From NCBI RefSeq assembly GCF_024807225.1, contig NZ_JANUCO010000001.1, positions 3,038,001-3,102,000 on the forward strand: DNA of 64,000 bases. Reading direction: 5' to 3'. The stretch is from Chryseobacterium ginsenosidimutans. Its GTDB lineage: Bacteria; Bacteroidota; Bacteroidia; Flavobacteriales; Weeksellaceae. Position 1 is the first letter of the stretch, and each line of letters begins with the position of its first letter. This document shows positions 8,832-18,257 of this stretch, piece after piece. Below the pieces are notes generated by a model. That model had not been told where the DNA came from. It saw nothing but the letters and a program-made list of their open reading frames with translations, and did no database searches. A program made the translations under genes and the position numbers.

Positions 8832-10193
8832 ATGGAAATTCAGGAAATCGTATCAAAGCAAAAAGATTTTTTCAAGACACAGCAAACGAAAAATATAAAG
8901 TTTCGGAAAATGTATCTTGAAAAACTGAAAGAAGTCATTATTAAAAATGAAAACCTTCTCTATGAAGCGATTCACAAAGACTTTGGAAAATCGAAGTTTG
9001 ATACTTTCACGACAGAAATTTCCTTTATTTTAAATGATATTAATTATTATCTAAAGAATTTAAAATCGCTTTCAAAACCTACAAAAGTACAAACCAATCT
9101 TATTAATCAAATCGGAAAAAGTAGGATTTATTCTGAACCTTTAGGAAATATTTTGGTAATCGGAGCCTGGAATTATCCTTATCAATTATCCATTTCTCCT
9201 ATTGTTGCCGCTTTGGCAGCGGGAAATTGTTGTATTTTAAAACCAAGTGAAATTGCAGAAAATACGATGAAAATAATGGCAAAAATCATCAATGAAAATT
9301 TTCCACCGGAATATTTGTACGTCTATGAAGGTGGAATTGATGAAACAACAGAACTTTTAAAACTGAAATTCGATAAAATATTTTTTACAGGAAGTACAAA
9401 GGTTGGAAAAGTTGTTTACAAAGCTGCCGCAGAAAATTTAACTCCCGTTACTTTGGAATTAGGTGGGAAATCTCCTGCAATCGTTACAAAAGATGCCAAT
9501 CTTGAAGTCGCTGCCAAAAGAATTGTCTGGGGAAAATTTATAAATGCCGGACAAACCTGTGTCGCTCCAGATTACTTATTGGTCGAAGAATCTATTCAGG
9601 AACAATTTTTGGAAACGCTTAGAAATTATATTAAAAAATTCAACTATCAACCTGATTCCACACATTACACCAAAATTATTAATCAAAAGAATTTTGAACG
9701 GTTAATTAAGTTGATTGATAAAGATAAAATTTACTTCGGCGGAGATTTCAATGAAGAAAAATTATACATCGAACCTACGGTTTTAACGAATATTAATTGG
9801 CAGGATGAAGTGATGCAGGAAGAAATTTTCGGACCGATTTTACCAGTGATTTCTTTCAAAAATTTTAATATTACTTTAAATGAAATTGTAGAATTAGAAA
9901 AACCGCTCGCTGCTTATTTATTCACCAATAATTCTGAAGAAAAGGAGAATTTCACCAATAAACTTTCTTTTGGAGGTGGTTGTATCAACGATGTCATGAT
10001 GCATTTGGGAAATGAAAATCTTCCGTTTGGTGGCGTTGGAAATTCCGGAATAGGAAATTATCATGGGAAATTTGGCTTTGAAACTTTTTCGCATCAGAAA
10101 GCGATTTTAGAAAAAGCAACTTGGGGAGAACCAAATATTAAATATCCTCCATATGAGGAGAAAAAATTAAACTGGATCAGGAAATTTTTATAA
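8832..10193 (+). CDS. Aldehyde dehydrogenase family protein (class 3-like)
   Basis: NAD(P)-dependent oxidation of an aldehyde to a carboxylate. I use the ATG at 8832 (453 residues); a longer frame opens with TTG at 8811 but adds nothing conserved. Visible motifs are GAWNYPYQLSISP (NAD-binding region), FTGSTKVGK, the general-base glutamate in LELGGK (about residue 209) and the catalytic cysteine in INAGQTC (about residue 243). The length and the hydrophobic C-terminus fit class 3 fatty/aromatic aldehyde dehydrogenases. It follows the efflux genes but appears to be functionally separate, and ends at a bidirectional terminator. Confidence 0.93.
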   Translation: MEIQEIVSKQKDFFKTQQTKNIKFRKMYLEKLKEVIIKNENLLYEAIHKDFGKSKFDTFTTEISFILNDINYYLKNLKSLSKPTKVQTNLINQIGKSRIYSEPLGNILVIGAWNYPYQLSISPIVAALAAGNCCILKPSEIAENTMKIMAKIINENFPPEYLYVYEGGIDETTELLKLKFDKIFFTGSTKVGKVVYKAAAENLTPVTLELGGKSPAIVTKDANLEVAAKRIVWGKFINAGQTCVAPDYLLVEESIQEQFLETLRNYIKKFNYQPDSTHYTKIINQKNFERLIKLIDKDKIYFGGDFNEEKLYIEPTVLTNINWQDEVMQEEIFGPILPVISFKNFNITLNEIVELEKPLAAYLFTNNSEEKENFTNKLSFGGGCINDVMMHLGNENLPFGGVGNSGIGNYHGKFGFETFSHQKAILEKATWGEPNIKYPPYEEKKLNWIRKFL

Positions 10194-10196
10194 AAC

Positions 10197-10226
10197 AAAA
10201 AACCGGGAATAATTTCCCGGTTTTAT
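10197..10226. terminator. Bidirectional terminator between convergent genes
   Basis: A stem of about 11 bp (AAACCGGGAA with loop TAAT and its complement) has A-rich and T-rich flanks, so it can serve both the aldehyde dehydrogenase gene and the convergent thioredoxin-like gene. Confidence 0.8.
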
Positions 10227-10798
10227 TATGATTTCTTAGGAGTCCATTGATTAAAGAACTCTTTTACTTTTTCAAGGCTGTATCCTTTTCCTTCTTCCAA
10301 AACATCGCTTTGCTGAACATGGATCATTTTTCCGTTTTTATCCAACACAATGAAAACTGGATAACCGAATTTATCACCCGGATTACCATATTTTGCAAAC
10401 GTTTTTTCATTTTTGTTATCCGGAGAATAATTTAAGTGATAATAAACATAATTTTTATCAACAATTTTCTTTAATTCCGGAGTCGTCTGAACATATTGAT
10501 TGAATCTCAAACACCAGATACACCAGTTTCCACCTGCCTGAATCATGATATTTTTCTTTTCCTTTTTGGCTTTTGCGATCAGATTTTGAATATCTTTTTC
10601 TGCATCAGCTTTCGGATCATAAGGTTTTGGCAACTTAACTTTCTCTTCTGCAGCTTTTTTCTTTGCATCCAATTCGGCATGATCTGCTTTTACCAATAAT
10701 GTTTTATCAGTATCCCGAGCTTCCGGTTTATCTTTTAGTTCCTGAGAAAAAGCAAAAAAACTTAATCCCAGAAATGCTACTAACAATGATTTTTTCAT
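10226..10798 (-). CDS. Thioredoxin-like protein, exported
   Basis: This 190-residue protein has a signal peptide (MKKSLLVAFLGLSFFAFSQ) and, after a lysine-rich linker (about residues 30-80), a thioredoxin fold with GGNWCIWC, giving a CxxC pair at residues 93 and 96. A cis-proline-like segment KFGYPVFIVLDKNG lies near residue 145. It is probably a periplasmic thiol oxidoreductase of the thioredoxin_7/DUF255-like group. The partner is unknown and it is monocistronic. Confidence 0.85.
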   Translation of the reverse strand: MKKSLLVAFLGLSFFAFSQELKDKPEARDTDKTLLVKADHAELDAKKKAAEEKVKLPKPYDPKADAEKDIQNLIAKAKKEKKNIMIQAGGNWCIWCLRFNQYVQTTPELKKIVDKNYVYYHLNYSPDNKNEKTFAKYGNPGDKFGYPVFIVLDKNGKMIHVQQSDVLEEGKGYSLEKVKEFFNQWTPKKS

Positions 10799-10861
10799 AA
10801 CATAAAAATAAAAAAATAATAGTTATTATCAGCAAAAATAGAACCGTAATTTTATTATCCG

Positions 10862-10869
10862 TAAATTTG
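10862..10869 (+). promoter_or_regulatory. Candidate -7 element close to the acyltransferase start
   Basis: TAAATTTG lies only 8 nt before the ATG at 10878, which would give a very short or absent leader. Confidence 0.4.
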
Positions 10870-10877
10870 CCTGTTTT

Positions 10878-11760
10878 ATGAATTTCCTTATCAAAATATT
10901 ATATCTGATTTCTAAGCTCCCTCTGAAAATTTTATACATTTTTTCGGATGTGATCTTCTTTTTAAATTACTATATCGTTGGGTATAGAAAAAAGATAATT
11001 ACCCAAAATCTTAAAAACTCTTTCCCTGAAAAATCAGACAAGGAAATAAATGAAATAAGAAAAAAATTCTATTTGAATTTTTCCGATTATTTGGCTGAGA
11101 CTGTAAAATCATTTAGTATCTCTGAAACCGAAACGCGTGTCAGAATGCAATACATTAATCAGGATCTTTTTCATGAAGCTAAGGCTGAAGGTAAAAATAT
11201 AATATTAATGGCGGGTCACGTTTTCAATTGGGAATGGATGAATGCCCTTGCTCCTATTACACCACAGAAACATTCTTACCCTGTATATAGAAGAGTAAAC
11301 AGCAGTTTTTGGGAAGATCAGATGAAGAAGGTAAGAAGTAAATTCGGCAATGAACCTTTGGAAGCTAATGAAGTTATTTTAAATATTTTCAGAAAGCAGA
11401 ATGATGGTGACTCGATTTATCTTTTTGTTGCAGATCAGACCCCACACGTTTCTCATGTGAACTACGGACTGAAATTTCTAAACCAGAGAAACTCCTGCAT
11501 TTATCGGGTATGATAAGCTGGCTACGAGAATGGATCTTATTTTCATTTATTGTGAAATGAAGAAGGTAAAAAGAGGTTTTTATCAGGTAAATTATCACAA
11601 AATCTCTCCCGATGGTGAAAAATTTGTAAAGAATGAAGTGGCAAGAAAATTTCATCAGCTACTGGAAAATACGATTCGAAAAAATCCTGACAATTATCTT
11701 TGGTCACACAGAAAGTGGAAATATCAGGATTCTATTAAAACCTATGATGACGGCGAATAA
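10878..11760 (+). pseudogene. Lipid A biosynthesis acyltransferase (LpxL/HtrB family), frameshifted
   Basis: Family members add secondary acyl chains to lipid A at the inner membrane. The first frame (10878-11513) has a hydrophobic N-terminus and the catalytic H-x4-E motif (GHVFNWEW) near residue 114. It then stops after FLNQRNS, and the family sequence resumes in another frame (TPAFIGYDKLATRMDLIFIY) to 11760. Deleting one base at 11487-11491, for example an A of GAAAC, restores about 293 codons. The glycosyltransferase gene starts right after the stop codon, so the two are co-transcribed and may both serve the cell envelope. The break is probably a sequence error. Confidence 0.85.
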
Positions 11761-12747
11761 ATGACAGAAGAAAATAAAAATCTTGCAGTTGTAATTTTAA
11801 ACTGGAATGGCAAAAACTGGCTTCAAAAATTCCTTCCCAGTGTAATCAGCTATTCCGGGTCGGCTGAAATATATGTAATTGATAATCAATCTACAGATGA
11901 TTCGATTGAATATTTGAAAGATGAATTTTCTACCGTAAAAATCGTTGTTAATGATAAAAATTATGGCTTTGCAGGAGGTTATAATGAAGGTTTAAAAGAA
12001 ATTAAAAACGAATATTACTGCCTTCTCAATTCTGATGTAGAAGTGACAGAAAACTGGATCGAACCAGTCTTGAATTTATTTAAAACGGATACTTCGATTT
12101 CTGCCATTCAACCAAAAATCTTATCTTTTAATAATAAAAATTATTTTGAATTTGCCGGAGCTGCAGGTGGTTTAATCGATAATCTCGGTTATCCTTATTG
12201 CAGAGGAAGAATTTTCGATGATCTGGAAGAAGATAAAGGGCAATATGATGACGAAACGGAGATCTTTTGGGCTTCAGGATGTTGTTTATTTATCCGTTCA
12301 AAAGATTTTTGGGAACAGAAAGGTTTTGATGAGAGATTTTTTGCGCATCAGGAAGAAATTGATCTTTGCTGGAGATTAATCAATTCGGGAAAGAAGATTT
12401 TTTATACAGGAAAATCTAAAGTTTATCACGTCGGAGGAGGAACTTTAAATAAACAAAGCGCTCAGAAAACGTATTTAAATATCAGAAATAATCTTTCTAT
12501 GATGTTGAAGAATTTACCTTTTCCAAAGTTGATCGGGTTAATTTTTTTCAGATTATGTTTAGATGGAATTGCCGGAATCTATTTTGGATTAAAACAAGGA
12601 TTTCCTCATCTTTGGGCAGTTGCAAGAGCACATTTCGGGTTTTATGCTCAAGCTGCAGGAACCTGGAAGCTGAGACAGAAACATCATAAAGATGAATTTT
12701 ATCAGTCGAAATGGTTGATTTTTAAACATTTTCTAGGTGGAAAGTAA
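11761..12747 (+). CDS. Glycosyltransferase family 2 protein
   Basis: This 328-residue GT-A fold transferase uses a nucleotide-sugar donor. Motifs seen are VVILNWNGKNWL at the N-terminus, VIDNQSTDDS (first aspartate region), NYGFAGGYNEGL, the DxD-type LNSDVEV near residues 93-99, and FDERFFAHQEEIDLCWR near residue 195, typical of rhamnosyl/glycosyl transferases acting on polysaccharides. Hydrophobic segments near residues 255-280 suggest membrane association. It begins immediately after the acyltransferase stop. The product could be a surface glycan or lipid-linked sugar. Confidence 0.92.
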   Translation: MTEENKNLAVVILNWNGKNWLQKFLPSVISYSGSAEIYVIDNQSTDDSIEYLKDEFSTVKIVVNDKNYGFAGGYNEGLKEIKNEYYCLLNSDVEVTENWIEPVLNLFKTDTSISAIQPKILSFNNKNYFEFAGAAGGLIDNLGYPYCRGRIFDDLEEDKGQYDDETEIFWASGCCLFIRSKDFWEQKGFDERFFAHQEEIDLCWRLINSGKKIFYTGKSKVYHVGGGTLNKQSAQKTYLNIRNNLSMMLKNLPFPKLIGLIFFRLCLDGIAGIYFGLKQGFPHLWAVARAHFGFYAQAAGTWKLRQKHHKDEFYQSKWLIFKHFLGGK

Positions 12748-12806
12748 GTATAAATCAGTATCTTATTTAAAATAAAAACATAGCCTTAAATTAATTCCTT
12801 TAATAA

Positions 12807-13361
12807 ATGGATTTTTGCGCATTAGATTTCGAAACCGCAACTCACGAGAAAAATTCTGCGTGTGAATTGGGAATTTGTATTGTACAGGATTCCAAAATTG
12901 TAGAGACCAAAACTTGGTTGATAAAACCTCCGAGTTTTCCTTATTTCAGTAGATTTAATGTTGACGTTCATGGAATTGTTCCCGATGACGTAAAAAATTC
13001 CCCTACTTTTGACGAAATTTGGCACGAAGTTGAAGAAATGATGTATGGCACTTTAATGATCGCTCACAACGCCAGTTTTGACGCCGGAGTTTTGCGTGGC
13101 TGTCTTGATTATTACGGAATGTTTACACCAAAATTGGACTATTTATGCAGCATTCAGTTAGCAAAAAAATCATGGAATTATTTGCCTAAATATGGATTAA
13201 AGCATTTGGCAGAACATCATCAAATTAAGTTTAACCATCACAGAGCGGGTGACGATGCAGAGGTTTGTGCCAAGATTTCTTTGCTTGCCTGTGAAAAGTT
13301 ATTTCTCACCAGTACTGAAGAGGTGATGGATTATATGAAACTGAAGATTAAAAAGCTTTGA
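12807..13361 (+). CDS. 3'-5' exonuclease, DnaQ-like (DEDD family)
   Basis: This 184-residue single-domain exonuclease shows the three Exo motifs: ALDFETAT at residues 5-12 (Exo I), IAHNASFDAGVL near residue 86 (Exo II) and HRAGDDAEV near residue 147 (Exo III, DEDDh type with histidine). Such proteins act as DNA polymerase III epsilon-like proofreading subunits or stand-alone DNA/RNA exonucleases. There is no polymerase-binding tail, so a stand-alone role is more likely. It lies 59 nt after the glycosyltransferase gene. Confidence 0.9.
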   Translation: MDFCALDFETATHEKNSACELGICIVQDSKIVETKTWLIKPPSFPYFSRFNVDVHGIVPDDVKNSPTFDEIWHEVEEMMYGTLMIAHNASFDAGVLRGCLDYYGMFTPKLDYLCSIQLAKKSWNYLPKYGLKHLAEHHQIKFNHHRAGDDAEVCAKISLLACEKLFLTSTEEVMDYMKLKIKKL

Positions 13362-13377
13362 TTTTTTTTAATTTTCC

Positions 13378-13452
13378 CGCTGATTTCACTGATTTTCACA
13401 GATGATTGCGTTTTGTTTTTTCTCTCGCTGATTTGCGGATTACGCAGATGTT
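13378..13452. repeat. Degenerate repeat of the CGCTGATTT...GCAGATG type
   Basis: Two related stretches (CCGCTGATTTCACTGATTTT with CACAGATG, then TCGCTGATTTGCGGATTACG with CAGATG) lie one after the other between the exonuclease and apaG genes. I see them as a decayed intergenic repeat; no gene is visible. Confidence 0.4.
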
Positions 13453-13550
13453 TGAGAATATTCTTTAACTAAAAAAATGTCTTATTTTTCTTCCTTTTTT
13501 TAATCTGAAATCTTATTTCCTTCTTTGCTTTAATCGCTTTCTGCTTTATA

Positions 13551-13940
13551 TTAATTACTTAAAACTTCGGATAAAAGATTGAACTTTGGAATATCTATTT
13601 CAAAAGTTTCCTGAGTTTCCATGTTTTTAACCAGGTATTTTCCGCTCATATTTCCTACTCCGGAACGAAGCATCACATTGGAGAAATAATCAAAATTTTC
13701 ATTCGCAGGAATTTCAGGGGTTAAGCCAATCACTCCATCGCCAATAATTTCCGTATATCCAAAACCAACATCGAAGATCAGCCATTTTCTTTTAAGAACT
13801 TTTATAGGAAAATTTCCAACATTTTCAATCGTTATGTTATATTTAAAAACGTATCTGTTTTCAGATGGAAAACTGTTTTTGCTATCATATTCAGGTATTA
13901 CTGAAACTTTGATATTTGAGGTAGTTTTTGAGAACATCAT
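13551..13940 (-). CDS. apaG: ApaG domain protein
   Basis: This 129-residue protein is a full-length ApaG: an immunoglobulin-like all-beta domain with the family segments FKYNITIENVG, LKRKWLIFD, GDGVIGLTPEIP and MSGKYLVKN. ApaG has been linked genetically to Co2+/Mg2+ efflux in enterobacteria, but its biochemical role is not settled. It follows odhB on the same strand but behind a hairpin terminator, so it is probably transcribed separately. Confidence 0.93.
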   Translation of the reverse strand: MMFSKTTSNIKVSVIPEYDSKNSFPSENRYVFKYNITIENVGNFPIKVLKRKWLIFDVGFGYTEIIGDGVIGLTPEIPANENFDYFSNVMLRSGVGNMSGKYLVKNMETQETFEIDIPKFNLLSEVLSN

Positions 13941-13965
13941 TTTTGTATTTATCGAATATATACAA

Positions 13966-13992
13966 AAATCTCGCCTTTTTGAGGCGAGATTT
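13966..13992 (-). terminator. Terminator downstream of odhB
   Basis: A perfect 10-bp stem (AAATCTCGCC at 13966-13975 and its complement at 13983-13992) is followed, on the minus strand, by TTTTTG. It separates odhB from apaG. Confidence 0.8.
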
Positions 13993-14021
13993 AAAATTTA
14001 TATTATAATTTTCTTAAAAAC

Positions 14022-15282
14022 TTATAATCCAAGACCTTTTCTTTCGTCTCCTCCCATTAAGATTGCAACAGGATTGTCGATAGCTTCTTTTACCGCAACA
14101 AGGAATCCTACAGACTCTTTACCATCGATAATTCTGTGGTCATAAGACATTGCAACGTACATCATTGGGCGAATTACCACTTGTCCGTCAACCGCTACAG
14201 GTCTTTGGATAATGTTGTGCATTCCCAAGATTGCAGATTGAGGAGGGTTGATAATTGGCGTAGACATCATAGATCCGAAAGTACCACCGTTTGTAATGGT
14301 GAAAGTACCGCCTGTCATTTCGTCAACAGTGATTTTTCCGTCTCTTACTTTGATAGCCAAATCTTTGATGTTTGCTTCAACGCTCTGGAAAGACATATTT
14401 TCAGCATTTCTCAATACAGGAACCATTAATCCTTTAGGACCAGAAACTGCAATTGAAATATCGCAGAAATCGTAGTTTGTTTTGAAATCTCCGTCGATAG
14501 ATGCATTTACATCAGGATATAGCTGTAATGCTCTTGTAACCGCTTTTGTGAAGAAAGACATGAAACCAAGTCCTACTCCGTGTTTTTGAGCAAATTCTTC
14601 TTTATATTGTTTTCTCAGTCTAAAGATTTCAGACATGTCAACTTCATTGAAGGTAGTTAACATTGCCGTTTCATTCTTTACAGAAACTAATCTCTGAGCG
14701 ATTTTTCTTCTAAGAACTGAAAGTTTAGTTGTCGTAGTAGATCTAGAAACCTGTAGCAGAAATAGGGTTTCCTCCGAATGCAGGAACAGCAGCTAATTCA
14801 GCATCAGATTTAGAAATTCTTCCATCTCTTCCAGATCCTGAAACCTGAGAAGCATCGATACCTTTTTCGTCTAGAATTTTCTTAGCTGCAGGAGACGGAG
14901 CACCTGTAGCATAAGTTTGAGTTGCAGCTACGGGTTGAGCAGCAGGTTTTGGAGCTTCTTGTTTAGCTGGTTCAGCCACTTTCGGAGCTTCCTCTTGTTT
15001 TGGAGCTTCTGCAGCAGGAGCAGCGCTACCCGCAGGTTTTGCAGCATCTCTATCAATTAAACAAACTACCTGACCTACCTGTACCACGTCACCTTCTTCT
15101 GCTTTCAAAGTAATAATTCCACTTTCTTCAGCTGGCAATTCAAGAGTCGCTTTGTCTGAATCTACTTCAGCGATTGGTTGATCTTTTTCTACGTAATCAC
15201 CATCTTTCACAAGCCAAGTTGCAATTTCAACTTCTGTTATTGATTCGCCCGGTGAAGGAACTTTCATTTCTAAAACTGACAT
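14022..15282 (-). pseudogene. odhB: 2-oxoglutarate dehydrogenase E2 (dihydrolipoyl succinyltransferase), frameshifted
   Basis: E2 transfers succinyl groups to CoA in the TCA cycle. The N-terminal frame (14743-15282) has a lipoyl domain with the lipoylated lysine in EVDSDKATLE (residue 44), an Ala/Pro linker and the E3-binding domain (SPAAKKILDEKG). It stops after SATGF. The catalytic domain continues in another frame (RSTTTTKLSVLRRKIAQRL) and ends with the active-site DHRIIDG near 14130. Removing one A from GAAAC at 14746-14750 restores about 420 codons. odhA lies 37 nt upstream in the same operon. Loss of this enzyme would be costly, so I suspect a sequence error. Confidence 0.93.
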
Positions 15283-15319
15283 ATCGTATTTTTTATTTTT
15301 TAATGATTATTATTTTAAA

Positions 15320-18133
15320 TTAAGCTGTCACAGGTCTTTTTACAGGAGCGTCGTCTCTGTCGAATACTCTGTTGATCACTGCATTTTGGTTTTTCTCAAA
15401 CATTTTGTGACTTCCCGGAGCCGGAGCACCACTTGGTACCGGAGAAATTACCTGAATTCCTGTATCTCTGAAGTTTCTTAAAATGTAAGACCAAGCTCCC
15501 ATGTTTTCCGGTTCTTCCTGAGCCCAAACGATTGATTTTCTGTTTTCGTATTTGTTAAAGATCGCTTCGATTGCATCTGTTTGTAACGGATACAATTGCT
15601 CGAATCTTACCAATGCGATATTTTCAGCATTTAATTCTTCTTTTTTAGCTAATAATTCGAAGTATAATTTACCTGAACACAGCACTAATTTTTCTACTTT
15701 TTTAGGATCTGCAGTAGGATCGTCTAAGATTGGCTGGAACCCTTTGTTTGAGAAGTCTTCAAGCGGAGAAACCACTTTTGGATGTCTTAACAATGATTTC
15801 GGACTCATTACAATTAATGGTTTTCTGAACGCCCATTTTAATTGTCTTCTTAATAAATGGAAATAATTGGCAGGAGAAGTGATATTCGCCACTACCATAT
15901 TTTCGTTTGCACAAAGCGTTAAGAATCTTTCCAGTCTAGCTGAAGAGTGTTCTGCACCCTGTCCTTCTGAACCGTGAGGCAACAACATCACCAAACCGTC
16001 CTGAATTTTCCATTTTTCTTCTGCAGCAGCCAAATATTGATCAACAATAATCTGCGCTCCGTTTACGAAATCTCCGAACTGCGCTTCCCAAATCGTCAAT
16101 GTATTAGGAGAAGCCATCGCATACCCGTAATCGAAACCTAAAACTCCATATTCAGAAAGGTGAGAGTTGAATACATCAAATCTGCTGTCTGAAACTTCTT
16201 TTAAAGGAACATATTCTTCTTCCGTATCTTCAGTTTTTACAACCGCATGTCTGTGAGAGAAAGTCCCTCTTTCCACATCTTCACCAGAAATTCTGATGTT
16301 GTGACCTTCCACAAGAAGTGTAGCATAAGCCAACCATTCTCCAAGAGCCCAGTCTAAAGAGTTTCCTTCAATAGCCTTGATTCTGTTTTCGAAAAGTCTT
16401 GTAATTTTATTTAAGAACTTTTTATCAGCAGGAAGCGTTGACATTTTAATTGCCAATTCTTTTAGCTTTTCTAAGTCGTATTTTGTGTCAACAGGCAACT
16501 GAACTGCTCCTCTTTTTCCAAGCGGATAGTTTGTCCAGTCTTCTGCCATGAACAAGTCCATTACGTTTTTCTCGATCTCTTTAGAAGCATCAAAATCTTT
16601 ATCTAAAAGACCTTTGAAATCTGCTTCCATTTTAGCAATAACATCGTTTGATGTAACGTTGTCCTTTAGTAATTTATCTTTATAAATTTCTCTCGGATTC
16701 GGGTGCTTAGAAATTAATTTATATAAATTAGGCTGTGTAAATCTTGGCTCATCACCTTCGTTGTGACCATATTTTCTGTATCCTAATAAATCTATATAAA
16801 CATCTTTACCGAATTTAGCTCTGAAATCAGCCGCAAAATGAATGGCATGAACAACAGCTTCTGCATCATCTGCATTTACGTGCATTACAGGAGATTCTGT
16901 CACTTTAGCAACATCTGTACAATACGTAGAAGATCTTGCATCCATATAATTGGTTGTAAATGAAACCTGGTTATTTACAACAATATGAACCGTACCACCC
17001 GTTTTGTATCCTTCCAAAGTCATCATCTGAGCAACTTCGTAAGCAATACCTTGACCAGCAAGAGCTCCGTCACCGTGAATAATGATTGGTAAAACTTTAG
17101 AATAATCTTTGTATTTATCATCCACTTTTGCACGACAGATCCCTTCAACAAGAGCCGAAACGGTCTCAAGGTGAGATGGGTTCGGAGTCAAATTGATAGC
17201 CACTTCTTCTCCCGAAGCTGTTTTTATTTTTCTGGAAGAACCTAAGTGATATTTAACGTCACCTGAGAATACATCCTCTTCAAATTCTTTACCTTCAAAT
17301 TCTGAGAAAATCTGCTTGTAAGATTTACCGAAAATATTTGTCAATACATTCAGTCTACCTCTGTGAGCCATTCCCAATACAACCTCATCAACACCCAATT
17401 GCGAAGATCTTGAGATCAACTGATCCAATGCAGGAATCAAAGTTTCACCTCCTTCTAATGAAAATCTTTTTTGTCCAACGAATTTTGTATGAAGATAATT
17501 TTCAAACGCTACCGCTTGATTTAATTTCAATAAAATTTCCGTTTTTTCGTTTGCAGAAAGGTTTGGATGGTTTTCGTTAACCTGAAGCCATTGCTTAATG
17601 AAATCTTTTTCTTCAACATTGTTGATGTGCATATACTCAACACCGATAGAATCACAATAAATGTTTTCTAAGTGCGTGATTAATTCCTGTAAAGTTGCAG
17701 GACCTTTCATCCCTGTTTCAACTGCACAATTGAATTTTGTATTTAAATCTGACTTATCCAGACCGAAGTTTTCGATGTCTAAAGTCGGAGTATAGTGTCT
17801 TCTTTCTCTTACAGGATTTGTTTTTGTAAACAAGTGCCCTCTCATTCTGTAAGCCTCAATAAGGTTTACAACTTTGAATTCTTTTTTGATATGCTCGGGA
17901 ACCTCACCATTCGATGCTGCCTGAGTTGCTTGCTGCACTACCGGAGCCGAAGCTGCCGGAACCTGAATATATTGGATATTATCATCATCACCATAGTTTT
18001 CCAAGGCAAAATCGAAACCTTGAAAGAAGGCTTTCCATGATGGTTCTAAAGAGTCCGGGAATTTTAAGTACTGTTGGTATAAATCCTCAATTAACTGAGA
18101 ATGAGCTGCGTTTAGGAATGAAAATCTGTCCAT
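15320..18133 (-). CDS. odhA: 2-oxoglutarate dehydrogenase E1 component
   Basis: This 937-residue thiamine-diphosphate enzyme decarboxylates 2-oxoglutarate and passes the succinyl group to the lipoyl domain of E2. It has the N-terminal helical E2-interaction segment (FLNAAHSQLIEDLYQQYLKFPDSLEPSW), the HRGRLNVLTNIFGK region near residue 260, the diphosphate-binding GDGALAGQGIAYE near residue 354 and the transketolase-like C-terminal half (LLPHGSEGQGAEHSSAR). The length is normal. It is the first gene of the odhA-odhB operon, with a TAAATTTG -7 candidate 47 nt upstream. Confidence 0.97.
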   Translation of the reverse strand: MDRFSFLNAAHSQLIEDLYQQYLKFPDSLEPSWKAFFQGFDFALENYGDDDNIQYIQVPAASAPVVQQATQAASNGEVPEHIKKEFKVVNLIEAYRMRGHLFTKTNPVRERRHYTPTLDIENFGLDKSDLNTKFNCAVETGMKGPATLQELITHLENIYCDSIGVEYMHINNVEEKDFIKQWLQVNENHPNLSANEKTEILLKLNQAVAFENYLHTKFVGQKRFSLEGGETLIPALDQLISRSSQLGVDEVVLGMAHRGRLNVLTNIFGKSYKQIFSEFEGKEFEEDVFSGDVKYHLGSSRKIKTASGEEVAINLTPNPSHLETVSALVEGICRAKVDDKYKDYSKVLPIIIHGDGALAGQGIAYEVAQMMTLEGYKTGGTVHIVVNNQVSFTTNYMDARSSTYCTDVAKVTESPVMHVNADDAEAVVHAIHFAADFRAKFGKDVYIDLLGYRKYGHNEGDEPRFTQPNLYKLISKHPNPREIYKDKLLKDNVTSNDVIAKMEADFKGLLDKDFDASKEIEKNVMDLFMAEDWTNYPLGKRGAVQLPVDTKYDLEKLKELAIKMSTLPADKKFLNKITRLFENRIKAIEGNSLDWALGEWLAYATLLVEGHNIRISGEDVERGTFSHRHAVVKTEDTEEEYVPLKEVSDSRFDVFNSHLSEYGVLGFDYGYAMASPNTLTIWEAQFGDFVNGAQIIVDQYLAAAEEKWKIQDGLVMLLPHGSEGQGAEHSSARLERFLTLCANENMVVANITSPANYFHLLRRQLKWAFRKPLIVMSPKSLLRHPKVVSPLEDFSNKGFQPILDDPTADPKKVEKLVLCSGKLYFELLAKKEELNAENIALVRFEQLYPLQTDAIEAIFNKYENRKSIVWAQEEPENMGAWSYILRNFRDTGIQVISPVPSGAPAPGSHKMFEKNQNAVINRVFDRDDAPVKRPVTA

Positions 18134-18179
18134 TATTACAGTTTATCTGTTATTAAAATTTGTTTGTAGAATTAATCCT

Positions 18180-18187
18180 CAAATTTA
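18180..18187 (-). promoter_or_regulatory. Candidate -7 element of odhA-odhB
   Basis: Minus-strand TAAATTTG matches the Bacteroidota -7 consensus 47 nt before the odhA start codon. Confidence 0.4.
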
Positions 18188-18257
18188 ATAAAAAAAACCG
18201 ACTTAGAACAGCCTTTAAACTATTAAAAAAACTATAAAATAAATAAATCCGGTCGAT